This document shows, in pieces, positions 20,839-31,764 of a stretch of DNA of 39,510 bases (position 1 is its first letter; every line of letters starts with the position of its first letter). The notes beneath the pieces are model-generated. The model was not told where the DNA came from and ran no database searches. It saw only the letters and a list, made by a program, of their open reading frames with translations. The DNA lies in assembly GCA_032988165.1 (NCBI GenBank), contig JANTQF010000329.1, positions 1 through 39,510 of the forward strand, given 5' to 3'. A program made the position numbers and the translations under genes. The stretch comes from Emmonsiellopsis sp. PD_33. Lineage: Eukaryota > Ascomycota > Eurotiomycetes > Onygenales > Ajellomycetaceae.

Positions 20839-23829
20839 CTATCCAACAACCTCAGCACACCGTTGACACAAGGGATCCTCCTCCTTAGATTCCAATGGCA
20901 CAGTATATTTCCAGCATCGTCCGCATTTAATCGCCTGCGGCGCATAAACCCACACATGCCCAGTCTGCCCGTCACCAAACTGGAACTCGGAAGTATACTT
21001 CCACTCCGCTTCCTGGATCTCAGCAGGCGGTGTTGCCTTGTTATATCCAACTGTGACAGACGAAACGACGAAGAGGTCCTGTAGCTCAGAGCCAAAATAG
21101 TCGAAGATGGGTACCTCATCAGCACCGCAGGGCAGCGAGACGTGGACGAAGGTCTGTAGCGATGAGCCCATCTCTTTCTTCACACGCGCGTTTTCCTGGA
21201 GCGTTTTTATCGCCGTGTTGACTGCCATTAGGAGGGGGAAGTTTCCTTCCAGATAGTCGTTTTGCCATTCGGCGGCCGGGGGGGTCATGGTGCGTTGCAG
21301 TGGGTGGTCGAATGCGGCCTTTATTGCAGTGGGCGTGTGCTCCCATGACTCTTCGACGAGGAGGGGGACGAGTGGGCCGAGGATACCTTGTAAATGGTAG
21401 TATATATGTAACAGGGTGGTTTGGGCGGCTCTCCTGCTGAGGCCGTCTGCTGAGTCGGCATAGAGGCGATCTTTGAGGGTTTCGATGTAGAAGGCAGAAA
21501 ATTCTAGGTTTGCCCATTTGTTGATGGCAGTAACCGCTTTGTAGAACTCGAATGTGGAATAAGCGTCCTGGCAGGTGTTGACGAGATTTCTGAGCTGGAG
21601 GAGGGCGATTTTGTCGATGATGTGCAGCGATTCGTGGGGGACTGGGGAGGTCGGATCGAAGTCCTGGAGCGAGCCGAGCAGCAGTTTAAAGGTTACGCGG
21701 AACTTGTGAAGGCTTGTATTGACTGCTTTGAGGACATGCTGGCCTATCACAACATCCTTGGTGTAGTCGCTGCTGGCAACCCATAGCCGGAGGGCATCTG
21801 GTCCTAATGCGTCGTATACAGGACCAGTTGGTTTTACCTTTTGTCCCTTGACCTTTTTCAATTTCAACGGAGGAAGGAGGGTGCCGTTCATAATCTCGTT
21901 CGGATGGATCACGTTGCCGATGGACTTGCTCATCTTACGCGAATCTTGATCAAGCGTGAATCCATGGGTGACAAGAGTCTTAAACGGCGCTCTGGAAAGG
22001 CCATTGTTACCAGACGAAAGATTATGGGCAATGTATGTGAGCAGACTTGATTGAAACCATCCTCTATGTTGGTCGGTTCCTTCAAGATATACATCAGCGG
22101 CATAGCCCTTAGCAGACGGGGCGGTTTTGACTTGCGTCCAGCTGGACCCGCTGTCAAACCACACGTCCATTGTGTCTGTTCCTCGCTTGTACGCAGAACC
22201 GGACTCTCGAAGAGAAGCAGGAATCCAAGCAGGATCATTTTCATCATCGGTCCACCAAGAGTCGATACCGCGTTTGTTAATCACGCTGATGATATGGGAT
22301 ACAGATTCGGACGTCAAAACGGCCTCTCCGGTTTCTCGGTTATACAGGGCAGGAATAGGAACACCCCATGCTCTCTGCCGTGATATGCACCATTCGCTTC
22401 GGTTCTTAACAAAGCTCTCGAGTCGGGATTTCCCAGTAGCAGGAATGAACTGCACGTCTTTTAGGGCGCTGATAGCGTCGTTCCGAATGTCGCCAACGTC
22501 GGCAAACCACTGCTCGGTGGCTCGCACGATCACCGGGAGCTTGGACCGCCAATCGTAGGGATATTTATGTTCATACGTATGTTTGGCGAGCAGTTGTCCC
22601 TTGCTTTCCACGTACGCCAGGACTGCTTTGTTTCCTTCACCCAGCACGGGCTTTCCACTTAAAAGAGAAGGATTCGAGGGTACGGCTGCATCGGTGAAAA
22701 GACCATGGTCATTGACAGGGGCATGTGCCGTGATCCCATGCGTGAGGCAAACCTCGTAGTCGTCCATTCCGTGACCAGGGGCGCAATGGACAAGACCCGA
22801 ACCGGTATCAGCAGTCACAAAGTCCGCCGCAATGACTGGCTGGACGACAGAATCATCCTTGAAAAGTGGTCTATAGGTGGTGGTAGACTGTAGTTCAGAG
22901 CCCAGAATTGGTTCCCCAACCACCGTTAATTCGTCATGTAGCAGAGTTTGAAGATATTCGAGACGAGACGACGCAATGAGAAGGAGGCCGTGGATTTCCG
23001 ATTTCACAACCGAATATTCAAGGTCCGCGCTGACTGCGATGGTTGCGTTGGCGGGAAGGGTCCACGGCGTAGTAGTCCAAATGACGGCAGAAATCTCACA
23101 ATCCTCCGACAGACACAGATCCCGTAGCTTTGAAGGCATCGATACCAGAGGAAACTTGACCAGCCCAGCTGTAGATTTGTGATCCTCCTTGTATTCCAAC
23201 TCCGCCTCCGCAAGCGCAGTGCGCGACGAAGGAGACCAATATACCGGCTTGAATCTTCGATATATCAATCCCTTCTCCACCATTTTCAAAAACACATCCA
23301 ATTGTTTCATCTCGAAACTCTTATCCATGGTTTTCCACGCATTCTCCCAGTCCGCCATCACCGCCCACTTGCGGAAGCCATCCATCTGTTCCAAAACCGT
23401 CCTCTCCGCAAGCTGTCGCGCCGCCTTGCGGATCGCTGCCGCACCCACATTTCCGCTTTCCGTCAGCTTTCCCAGCTCCTTTTGTGTCTGCAGCGCTTTG
23501 AGCTCAATCGGCAGCCCATGACAGTCCCAGCCAGGAACATAATCGACCTTCTTTCCCGAGGCCAATTGGACCCGGCATATTATATCCTTCAGGATCTTGT
23601 TCAGAGCATGTCCGACGTGAAGATCCCCATTCGCGTAGGGGGGTCCATCGTGGAGGACGAATTGGTTCTCGCTCGATCGTTGGCGTCGCTGCCAGGCATA
23701 CAGGTCATCGGTGCATCGTTCCAAGTACTTTGCCTGGTCGGCAGCGGAAACCCGGGGAGGGAACGTCGACTTGGGTAGCTTGAGAGTCGAGGTCCACGAC
23801 CGAGCAAGGGATCGCGAGAGCTCCGGCAT
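20839..23829 (-). CDS. Isoleucyl-tRNA synthetase, mitochondrial
   Basis: One uninterrupted reading frame of 996 aa. The first ~25 residues (MPELSRSLARSWTSTLKLPK) are Arg/Ser/Leu-rich like a mitochondrial presequence. Class I signatures follow: FVLHDGPPYANGDLHVGHAL with HVGH at 71-74, then YVPGWDCHGLPIEL, the editing domain with VIWTTTPWTLPANATI and the HGMDDYEV block, WFDSGSSW, EGTDQHRGWFQSSLL, and the KMSKS loop at K632 (SRKMSKSIGNV). The anticodon-binding domain fills the C-terminal third and ends in a zinc-binding knuckle with C969, C972, C988 and C991 (KCGRCWKY ... LCQRC), the bacterial/organellar IleRS pattern. It charges mitochondrial tRNA-Ile. Lack of introns stands out against its neighbours. 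No symbol is given because the fungal naming varies (ISM1 in yeast). Confidence 0.96.
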   Translation of the reverse strand: MPELSRSLARSWTSTLKLPKSTFPPRVSAADQAKYLERCTDDLYAWQRRQRSSENQFVLHDGPPYANGDLHVGHALNKILKDIICRVQLASGKKVDYVPGWDCHGLPIELKALQTQKELGKLTESGNVGAAAIRKAARQLAERTVLEQMDGFRKWAVMADWENAWKTMDKSFEMKQLDVFLKMVEKGLIYRRFKPVYWSPSSRTALAEAELEYKEDHKSTAGLVKFPLVSMPSKLRDLCLSEDCEISAVIWTTTPWTLPANATIAVSADLEYSVVKSEIHGLLLIASSRLEYLQTLLHDELTVVGEPILGSELQSTTTYRPLFKDDSVVQPVIAADFVTADTGSGLVHCAPGHGMDDYEVCLTHGITAHAPVNDHGLFTDAAVPSNPSLLSGKPVLGEGNKAVLAYVESKGQLLAKHTYEHKYPYDWRSKLPVIVRATEQWFADVGDIRNDAISALKDVQFIPATGKSRLESFVKNRSEWCISRQRAWGVPIPALYNRETGEAVLTSESVSHIISVINKRGIDSWWTDDENDPAWIPASLRESGSAYKRGTDTMDVWFDSGSSWTQVKTAPSAKGYAADVYLEGTDQHRGWFQSSLLTYIAHNLSSGNNGLSRAPFKTLVTHGFTLDQDSRKMSKSIGNVIHPNEIMNGTLLPPLKLKKVKGQKVKPTGPVYDALGPDALRLWVASSDYTKDVVIGQHVLKAVNTSLHKFRVTFKLLLGSLQDFDPTSPVPHESLHIIDKIALLQLRNLVNTCQDAYSTFEFYKAVTAINKWANLEFSAFYIETLKDRLYADSADGLSRRAAQTTLLHIYYHLQGILGPLVPLLVEESWEHTPTAIKAAFDHPLQRTMTPPAAEWQNDYLEGNFPLLMAVNTAIKTLQENARVKKEMGSSLQTFVHVSLPCGADEVPIFDYFGSELQDLFVVSSVTVGYNKATPPAEIQEAEWKYTSEFQFGDGQTGHVWVYAPQAIKCGRCWKYTVPLESKEEDPLCQRCAEVVG

Positions 23830-24183
23830 GCTCTTGTTATCGCGGCATTTCTTGAGTGGGGGATTTTGCTATCAACCAGACCTTGAAATTGAGTTGGCGA
23901 TGCCGAAAAGTTATTCGGCAATACGGTACGTTACATATAATACAATGCTTTACACACATATTCTGCATGTTTTCTGTATGGTATTGAAATATTAATATTA
24001 CATCACCAAAGGACCATTGGGATGGTAAATGGCTGGATCCTGAACTATTAACAAATGGAGGGTTATGCAGCGTAAATGGCTCGGATTATGCCTCCTAGTC
24101 TTGCGGGTATAAATGCAGTCATCAAATCATCCTCATAAGAAACATATCGCCCCAACCCAAAAACGCCTATCCAAGACCAAAAT
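23830..24183. promoter_or_regulatory. Promoter of IleRS and 3' end of the UPF0183 gene
   Basis: Both neighbours are on the minus strand, so this 354-bp A/T-rich gap must hold the IleRS promoter and 5' leader and the 3' UTR of the upstream gene. No open frame or RNA gene is seen. Confidence 0.5.
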
Positions 24184-25782
24184 CTAATAAATCGTTAAGC
24201 AGCTGACTGCTCCATTCTTGAGAACTTCAAATAGTAAACCGGGGAAGCCAAACAGTTCCGTGTTCCCGAGGATTTGCCCACTGGCGCCCGTTGGGTTGCT
24301 CCAAGGCTTGGAGCTGGAGCTTTCTTCCCAGCCACCAAGAAATTCCACGCTGCTTCCAGGGCTATCACCCCATCCGCGATTGAGGACCATTCCCCGCTGT
24401 AGGGACGCTTCTTCAGCTGGGCTTGTGTAGGATCGTTTCCAAACCTTTTTCATCGTGTCCGATATCTGTTCGTATGGAGTTTCAGATGTTAAAGGCTTAT
24501 AAGGTGAATCAAGGTTGAGGATCCATCGACTACGGCGGTGACGATTAAACGGGTAAGATCCCGGAACATTGCCATGTAAAAGTATTTTTGTTACCGTGAG
24601 CTGTGTTGGTGAGGGAGTTGTCGAGGTTTCAGGTTGCGATGAACCGGGAAAGGGTGGCCCAGGAACCGTAGGATGGGAAATAAATGCGTCAAACCCGTGG
24701 TCGAAGTAGTTGTAGAAACATTCAGTTGCCAGCGAAGACGGAGGGTGCTGGAATGTTGGCGAGTCGTCGCCATCGGAATCGTCGGTCACACTAGTTTCAG
24801 ACATTGGGTCCATGTCTACAGGGTCAGCAGTACGGCCAGGAGAAATGCTGGAGCGTCGGATGTTGGCGTTACCATGTGATCGGGTCCCGTGGATTGATAT
24901 CCGTCTATCACTTTTGCGATATATAGCGTCCGGGGGGCCAAATTCCGCGACAAGATCTTGTGGAGTGGTCTCGGACAAGGTTATCCAGAATGATCCGGTA
25001 TTTCGAACAAATTCAATCTTGCCTGCACCGTGCACTCTGACTTGCTCAATTTCGTCGGCGACGGATTCTCGATTTTTGCCAGCGAGCGCCGTTGATCTTG
25101 GGTACGGCGGTTGTTGGGTGAATAGTTCCGACCGCGCCTGTGCCCAAGATTCTCCCCGGAAAACGGCCATAGAGGTGGCAGGAGATGAGGCTGATGAGCC
25201 CATTATAGAAACGAAGTCGCGTTGATCGGACCAGGCGGACTGAAGTACGGGGAAAGTAAAAGCGACCCCAGGATAGGAAAGTACATAAGTGCCATGGGAC
25301 GAGTCAGACGAGGCGGAAATATACTCCCCAGCATGTGTCACTCCGAACATGCGATGGTAAACGTGAGCGAACGTAGGTCCCTGCTGTGCCGGTCGATCCG
25401 TAGATTTCGCGCCCTTGAGAACTTCATGAGACTTATAAGTAAGAGGTATCTTCGTGAAGTCCAAGACTTCTATCAGACGTAGCCTTTGGTCGGGTCCGTC
25501 AAACTGCAGCCGTAGGCCATTTTCCGGGAGGTTTATAACGATAGGGGAGTGAAGAGGGTCGGACGATGAGTAACCGATCTCGATGGAGGGGTAAGTGAGG
25601 GGATGCGATTTAAGGCGAGTCAAAGTGTTATGGAGGGAAGCTCCAAGAGCTATTCAAGAGGTCAGTTACAACCAGAAATAAGATATAAGAGGAACCACTA
25701 TGTTAGGGGGACGCATACTTAGAAATCCAATCCCCCGCTTGGGGAAGATTTGGGCGGGAGTTGCATTTCTGGAAGTAGTCAT
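24184..25782 (-). CDS. UPF0183 family protein (PHAF1/MYTHO homologue)
   Basis: Two exons (25782-25719 and 25649-24184) encode 509 aa. The first exon supplies the conserved start: PKRGIGFL then, across the intron, TLGASLHNTLTRLKSHPLTY. Further family blocks are PIVINLPENGLRLQFDGPDQ, RLRLIEVLDF, PTFAHVYHRMFGVTHAGEY, YVLSYPGVAFTFPV, and the late LVAEFGPPDAIYRKSDRRI with a TECFYNYFDHGFDAFI segment, ending in GNTELFGFPGLLFEVLKNGA. Mammalian PHAF1 (C16orf70) binds phosphoinositide/WIPI platforms at autophagosome formation sites together with BCAS3. Between the PDAIYRK and CFYNYF blocks lies a Ser/Asp-rich insertion of roughly 55 residues, presumably a disordered loop. Family membership is clear; an autophagy role in fungi is inference. 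Confidence 0.9.
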
Positions 25783-26288
25783 AGCTGAAAGCGGTCGCGA
25801 TGGCGGTGGCTAGTTGCGGTACATATTGGGATGGCAGACAGAGGATCGCTGAGTATGATATCCACCAAGAGATAGCAATAGGGGTGGGCGAGATATCAAG
25901 ATAGATATATCAGAAGAAGCAGAAGCTCTGTTCTGGCGAGCAGGAAGATGCGGATTGAGCGGTGACGTTGGAGAAGCAGCTGGCATGTGACCTGGGTCAC
26001 GGGATGCGCGGTTACGTCAGAGGGAGCTTGGGCCACATGTGACTAAGCAGCCGCGGCGGGTGTTTACTTTTTTCCGTTTTGGGAACAACAAACAAACTAT
26101 GCCCTTTTCGGCAACGGCAACAAAGCCCCGGGGCCCCAGACGTCTCGCGGTGTTTCGATCTCCGTCTGTCAGTGTCAGACACGGCATCGTTATTCGATTT
26201 ACTTTTCTGCGGGGTTCTATACCAGAGCTATTACACACTCCATGACCTATCTTGCATTGTTACCTTTGTAATCGTTGTTCCTTCGAAT
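25783..26288. promoter_or_regulatory. Bidirectional promoter, UPF0183 gene / bimC kinesin
   Basis: These 506 bp separate two divergent starts. A perfect inverted repeat, GTGACC (25987-25992) and GGTCAC (25995-26000) with a 2-nt spacer, sits near the middle. It is followed by a GTTACGTCAG half-site at about 26012-26021 and another ATGTGACT near 26036-26043. Repeated TGAC cores suggest binding of dimeric regulators (bZIP or zinc-cluster type). Function is inferred. Confidence 0.5.
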
Positions 26289-29200
26289 ATGGCCGGAGCA
26301 ACACGATCCCAGGTCCCCCAGGGCGGCCTGAGGAAAAACATGTTGCGCCCGCCTCGGGGAACGAGAGCCTCTGTCCTCAGCGAACGGACTGATTCCCCAG
26401 CAAATACCCTTAGACCCTCGAATACAAACATCGCGCGCGGACTACGATCGCCCAGCGTGCTGTCGGCCACCGGATTGAAACGAAAGGAGCGGGAGTTTGA
26501 GCCTGAAGGCGTCGACCGAACAAACATCCACGTCGTTGTGCGGTGTCGAGGGAGAAATGATCGCGAAGTTAAGGAGAATAGCGGCGTTGTCGTTTCCACG
26601 GTGGGCGTTAAGGGACAGAATCTCGAATTATCCATGGGCCCGAACGCAATGGGAAACAAGGAGTATCATTTTGATAAGGTGTTCTCGCCCGCTGCGGACC
26701 AGGCCATAATATACGAGGATGTTGTTGCTCCGATTTTGAACGAGGTATGCGCGTTCTTGGGACCATATGTACACGGGGAGATTTGCCTAATGAAATTCTA
26801 GATGCTCTCGGGATACAATTGTACTATTTTCGCTTACGGCCAAACGGGGACAGGTAAAACCTACACGATGTCGGGCGATATGAACGATGCTCTTGGACTG
26901 TTGTCGGATGCTGCTGGAATTATCCCGCGGGTGCTTTACTCCTTATTCAAAAAACTCGAAGACGTGGAACATTCTGTCAAATGCTCTTTCATCGAACTAT
27001 ACAACGAAGAATTACGAGACCTGCTTTCCTCGGAGGACGGCACGAAGCTTAAGATATATGACGACGGAGCAAAGAAGGGCAACCACGGCACAATGGTACA
27101 AGGGATGGGCGAAACCTATGTTCACACTGCCTCTGACGGTATTAAACTGCTCCAGGAGGGAAGCCACAGGCGCCAAGTAGCAGCTACAAAATGCAACGAC
27201 CTCAGTTCTAGGAGTCATACGGTATTCACCATTACCTCCTTTGTCAAACGAAAAACGGATAAGGGCGAAGAATTCATTAGCAGTGGGAAGTTGAACTTGG
27301 TCGATTTGGCGGGCAGTGAAAACATCCAGCGCAGCGGGGCGGAAAATAAGAGAGCAACGGAGGCTGGCTTGATCAACAAAAGTCTGCTCACCCTGGGACG
27401 GGTAATCAATGCCCTGGTAGATGGAAGCCCGCACATCCCATACAGGTTTGTTCTACAATCTAACTTTTCGGGTGCAATTACTAATAAATTACAGAGAATC
27501 GAAGCTCACCAGGTTGCTTCAAGACTCTCTAGGTGGACGCACGAAAACTTGCATTATCGCAACCGTATCACCTGCAAGGAGCAATCTCGAAGAAACCATT
27601 TCAACGTTGGATTACGCATTCCGCGCCAAGAATATTCGCAATAAACCCCAAATTAACTCGACACTATCCAAGAAGACTTTATTGCGAGAATTCACTACTG
27701 AAATCGAGAAACTCAAAATAGAGCTTATTGCGACACGACAACGAAATGGCGTCTATCTTTCGAGTGGGGCTTACGAGGAAATGACAGTCGAAAGCGAGTC
27801 TCGCCGCATCCTGAGCGAAGAGCAAAGGGCAAAAATTGAGACAATGGAAGCAAACCTGAAAAACAAAGTCCAGGAATTGTTTACCCTAACAAGTAATTTC
27901 AACAACGTGAAGAAAGACAACGAGTCGACCAAATTTAAGCTGGATGAGACGGAGGATCTTCTAGAAAAAACCGACCTTGTTCTTAAAAACACCAAACGCA
28001 GCCTAGAGGAAGAGACCATGTTACGAGAGGCCCATGAAGGAACCGAAGAGGAACTTCATGGAATTGGCACGGCCCTGCTCTCGACCTTGGATATGTCTGT
28101 CGCCCACGTGGATGGGCTACATTCAAAACTAAGGCGGCGATCAGACCTGCATGCTCTGAATCGGGGAATCTGGGAATTGTCTACTTCCGAAGTTTTGGAT
28201 GTATCGAAACTCGTCGACGACAGAATAGATTCCTTCCAATCCGAGCAGTCCAAGCTCCTAACAGGGCTATCCACCAGGGTAGAAGAATTCGTTGCGCAGG
28301 AACTCGGCCGTGTTAAATCTGGCCATTCCCTTATATCTGAAGCAGAATCCTCATTTGACGACATAGAAAATGACGCGAAGGAGCATAATGCCGAATGCCG
28401 GGATGAGATGAATGAGGTACTAGAGGAGATTAAAGTACTGCGAGAAGACGTCAAGCAAAAAGTCGGTGAAGGGTTAAGTGGGTTGACTACCGCAGCAGCT
28501 CGCATTTCTGGGGAGGTGATCCAAGAGCTTGGGCAATTCCATACACAGGTAAGTCGAAGACCATTCTCTAGAAATTTGGAGGCTAATAGACGTAGTTACA
28601 TACCTCATACACTTCCCTTGGAGAGGACTTCAAATCTGTGATCGATGACCTTGTCGACAACCTCTGTTCTCAAAAGGAGGAAATTCATAGACTTCGGCAA
28701 CAAGTACATGAAGCGAACCAACGAGCGTCCGAGGCGAGTGAAGCAGCCGCATTACAGTTGCACGACACTCTCAAAGAGGAACGGCAAAGTGCAGAAACAG
28801 AGCGCGAGATGTTGCTGTCACAGATGAAGGCCCTTCTAGATAAGTCGGGGGAAAAACAATCAGCACGTCTCGATAAAAGAGTAAACGATATCCGATCTAA
28901 CATAGAAGCTTCCCGTGCTTCCCTAAAAACAGCGGACCACGAGTTTAGCCAGGACATGGATAAGTGGGAACGGCGGGAAGATGAAATCTTTGCAGCAGCT
29001 ATTGAATCTGAAGAAGACGTCAGGAAGGCGATGGACGATGACTGGAATGTATGTTCTTCCACTCAGCTTGTAAATGCTCCCCCAATGCTGACCGTCCTCA
29101 GGGTTTTGATTCACGCAATAGTGCAATTCAGGAAACAGCAAAAGCTGTGCACCAGGAGACAGAGCGAATTGTCAACACCCAGATGGAAGGCATTGCGACA

Positions 29201-30121
29201 CAAATGAAAGCACTGGACGAGTTCGTAATGAGAGCACGATCGCAAAATGATTGCCATCACGAATCTCGTATTAGAACCCTGGGGAACTTGGCAAGTAGTA
29301 TTCGCCGGTCCTACATCGGTATCCATAGCAGCCTCGATGGGTTTGGTACTCAGGCCAGGAATTTCCAGGACGAAATGCTCGATGAAAATGCCGCCATCCA
29401 GGAGCCTATTGACAATCTCAATAAAATTATTAGGGAACCCCTTGCGGAATTGCAATCTAATGTCCAAGCCAAATCTCTCACGGAATACTCCAAGACTGGA
29501 AGTACCCCCCAGAAAACCCAATACGACTACCCAACCACGCTTCCACGGACCGAACCGCATGAGACTCTCATCTCCCGATTAAGAGGCCCAAAGGATTCCC
29601 AGGGCAATCCCATCGACCTTGAAGCATCACCCACGATGCCTCCCCCTTCTCTCCGCCTTTGCTCTCCGACCAAGGCCATGGTATACAATGATGGCGACAA
29701 CGAGGTAGGGACCAACCATCCTTCTACCACTATGAACGTCAAGCCAACATCATCCTCCTCTGCGGGGCTTAGGGAGGTCGATATAAACGTCGCCGTGAAA
29801 CCGCTTTCTAACAATGGCCTCGCACCCGCATCCGCACCTGATTTTTCGTCGTCACTGAGATCGGCCCCGGATGACAGCCTAGGAGATATTATCTGTAAAG
29901 ATCAAGACTTGATGCCTCCGCCAGCGAAGAGGCGCGCCACTTCCTCGCCCGTGACTTCGTCGGGGATTATTACCGGAGATACCAAATTACCACAGAAGAT
30001 TGGAGCACGGAGGTTGAATGGGTTGGGGATGATTAGTGAAGGGAGTGAGAATATTCCATTATCCATGCAGCTTGGGGATGGCGGGTTGCAGGCGCGGAGG
30101 CTAAGGGCTCGTCCGCCTTGA
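26289..30121 (+). CDS. bimC: Kinesin-5 mitotic motor (BimC/Cin8/Eg5 family)
   Basis: Exons 26289-26744, 26802-27445, 27495-28548, 28596-29048 and 29102-30121 give 1,208 aa, close to the usual length of filamentous fungal BimC. Domain order: a disordered basic N-terminus (1-75); the motor domain (about 78-430) with IHVVVRCRGRN, P-loop GQTGTGKT at 165-172, switch I NDLSSRSHT, switch II LVDLAGSE, and SKLTRLLQDSLGG; a long coiled coil; and a C-terminal tail with the bimC box, STPQKTQYDYPTTLPRT, whose T1004 in a TPxK context matches the Cdk1 site conserved in kinesin-5. The tail ends in a basic segment (PPPAKRRATSSP, RRLRARPP). Kinesin-5 tetramers slide antiparallel spindle microtubules apart. The neck region and box make subfamily assignment firm. 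The frame is open upstream to 26079, but the ATG at 26289 starts the conserved part. Confidence 0.96.
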
Positions 30122-30804
30122 TATATTTTCTTCCTCTTTTGTGACTGCACAGTGTTCATAGACTTATTCTTGTTTTCTTTTGTTAGATTTGAGAGGGTTG
30201 GTTTGGGTTGGGCGGTTTGGGCTATTTTTTGGATTATGGGCTGTTGGCTGGTCAGTCATTTGGGGATGGATGGGATTGGAGTTTCTAAGGCGGGCTTGTT
30301 TGAGAGGGTATCATTCATTTATATATTGCTGTTTCTTAACTTTAATAAGATTGTGGGAGATGGAGTATCCTATACTATCCAAATAGGATTTTTCTGTCAT
30401 GTTCGTTTTTCATCTATAGATGATGCTGGTAGTAGACTGGAGATATATATATTTCGAAGAAACATCGTCAAAGCACACCACTAGGTATCCACCCAGAACT
30501 TTGAAAACGTACGGAACAATACATGGGTTATTGAGAGGAATATAACCTTCCATATCTAAATAGCGATCTATTCCAAAGAGCGCTTGATAATATTACCAAA
30601 TTGCACGAGTAGATAGATAAATAGCCAAACGCTAACGCCAAATCACCCCCCTTTATTCTAAAGAGTGATGCTATGCAACGAACGCCAGCGCAAAAATACA
30701 ATACAAGTCAACAAATCTAAAAAAAGACAGCCTCTCAGATCCAAATCATTATCTAGCGCGGAGAACATAGTTAATCCCAAACGCCAATCCAATCGTCAAA
30801 TCAC
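30122..30804. other. Convergent 3' intergenic region (bimC / uncharacterised gene)
   Basis: About 680 bp. The bimC side is T/G-rich 3' UTR-like sequence, and the second half is A-rich on the plus strand, fitting the 3' UTR of the minus-strand gene. Open frames here are short and without known motifs. Confidence 0.55.
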
Positions 30805-31764
30805 TCATTCATTCACCACCTCCGCCTCTCCCCGAGTTTGCCCTTGCTCACCCCCAGCTTCCCTACCTACCGTCTCCCCTCCATCACCCTGTCCGCCAGC
30901 TTCAATAACAAGCCTCAACTCCTCCATCCTCTTCTCAAACTGGCCCATCATTTCCTCCAAACTCTGCCCACGAGGCGATCGATCAAATCTGATCCCCGAA
31001 GTGCCTTCAATCTCAAGCATCAGCCCGCCGACGCTCGAGGAGGAGTCGTTTGCCGTGGCCTTCGTGGGGCTGTTGGTCGAGGATGAGTCGAAAGTTGGTG
31101 CTGTGCGGAGGCGTGCGTTGAGCACCTGCCACGAGGGGCTGAGGCTGTGGGCGGATGTGATGGTGTAGGGATGCGCGGGGCGGAGCGGGTTGCCAGTGGT
31201 TGTTGTGGTGGTTGGCGGGGAGGTTGCGGCTGTTGGGCCAGGTTCCTCTACGGCAGTAGTAGTGGTGGTGGTGGTGGTGGTGGCGTCCCCTGTATTTGCG
31301 GGCGTGGGAGCGGATGGACTAGGCTGCGCAGGCTGCACGTCGAGGACGATATAGTGTTCCTGCACGCCTGGTACTGGTGGCGGGAGCGTGGAGGGTTTCT
31401 CCCGACCCCCTTCTCCTGATCCCTCAACGGCATCGTCTTCTAGTATCGCTTCCTCATGATGCCGCGAGTGAGCATTGCTTGAACCGCGCAGCGAACTAGG
31501 CTGGGTTTCTAGCGCGCGTAGGGCGGCGTCGGTGATTAGGTCTGTGTCATCGTCGGAGAATATGTAGTGGACGGTTGGGTGGTGGTATTCGGAGGTGTTT
31601 GTGTCTTGGATCAAGGTGAAGAATGGCCGGAACGGGGGATGAGTTGTTTCTTCTTGGACAAGGGTGGTTTCGTCGGGCTTGTCTGGATCCCGCTGCGGCG
31701 AGCTGTGGTCAACTGGTTGTGGCAAGGGGGGTATTGAGGGGTCCGGGTTCTGTGGAGAGGCCAT
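30805..31764 (-). CDS. Uncharacterised protein, Thr/Ser/Pro-rich, largely disordered
   Basis: A single exon encodes 319 aa that I cannot assign to a named family. Residues 1-45 are Pro/Asp-rich. The most structured part is PFFTLIQDTNTSEYHHPTVH then YIFSDDDTDLITDAALRALE (about 48-85), and a second short block, EHYIVLDVQPAQ, comes later. Between and after these are a poly-Thr run coded by a GGT/GTA repeat on the plus strand (31250-31284), a second poly-Thr run, and a Ser-rich stretch. Near the end SLEEMMGQFEKRMEELRLVIEAG can form an amphipathic helix or short coiled coil. The last 35 residues are Gly/Glu-rich. The ordered YIFSDDD and coiled-coil parts suggest a real protein-interaction factor. 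Absence of introns and low complexity leave some doubt about the exact ends. Confidence 0.7.
   Translation of the reverse strand: MASPQNPDPSIPPLPQPVDHSSPQRDPDKPDETTLVQEETTHPPFRPFFTLIQDTNTSEYHHPTVHYIFSDDDTDLITDAALRALETQPSSLRGSSNAHSRHHEEAILEDDAVEGSGEGGREKPSTLPPPVPGVQEHYIVLDVQPAQPSPSAPTPANTGDATTTTTTTTTAVEEPGPTAATSPPTTTTTTGNPLRPAHPYTITSAHSLSPSWQVLNARLRTAPTFDSSSTNSPTKATANDSSSSVGGLMLEIEGTSGIRFDRSPRGQSLEEMMGQFEKRMEELRLVIEAGGQGDGGETVGREAGGEQGQTRGEAEVVNE
31250..31284. repeat. GTG/GTA trinucleotide repeat (codes poly-Thr on the minus strand)
   Basis: About ten tandem GTG/GTA triplets on the plus strand, read as nine consecutive ACC/ACT Thr codons in the minus-strand gene. Length change here would be in-frame. 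Confidence 0.85.
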
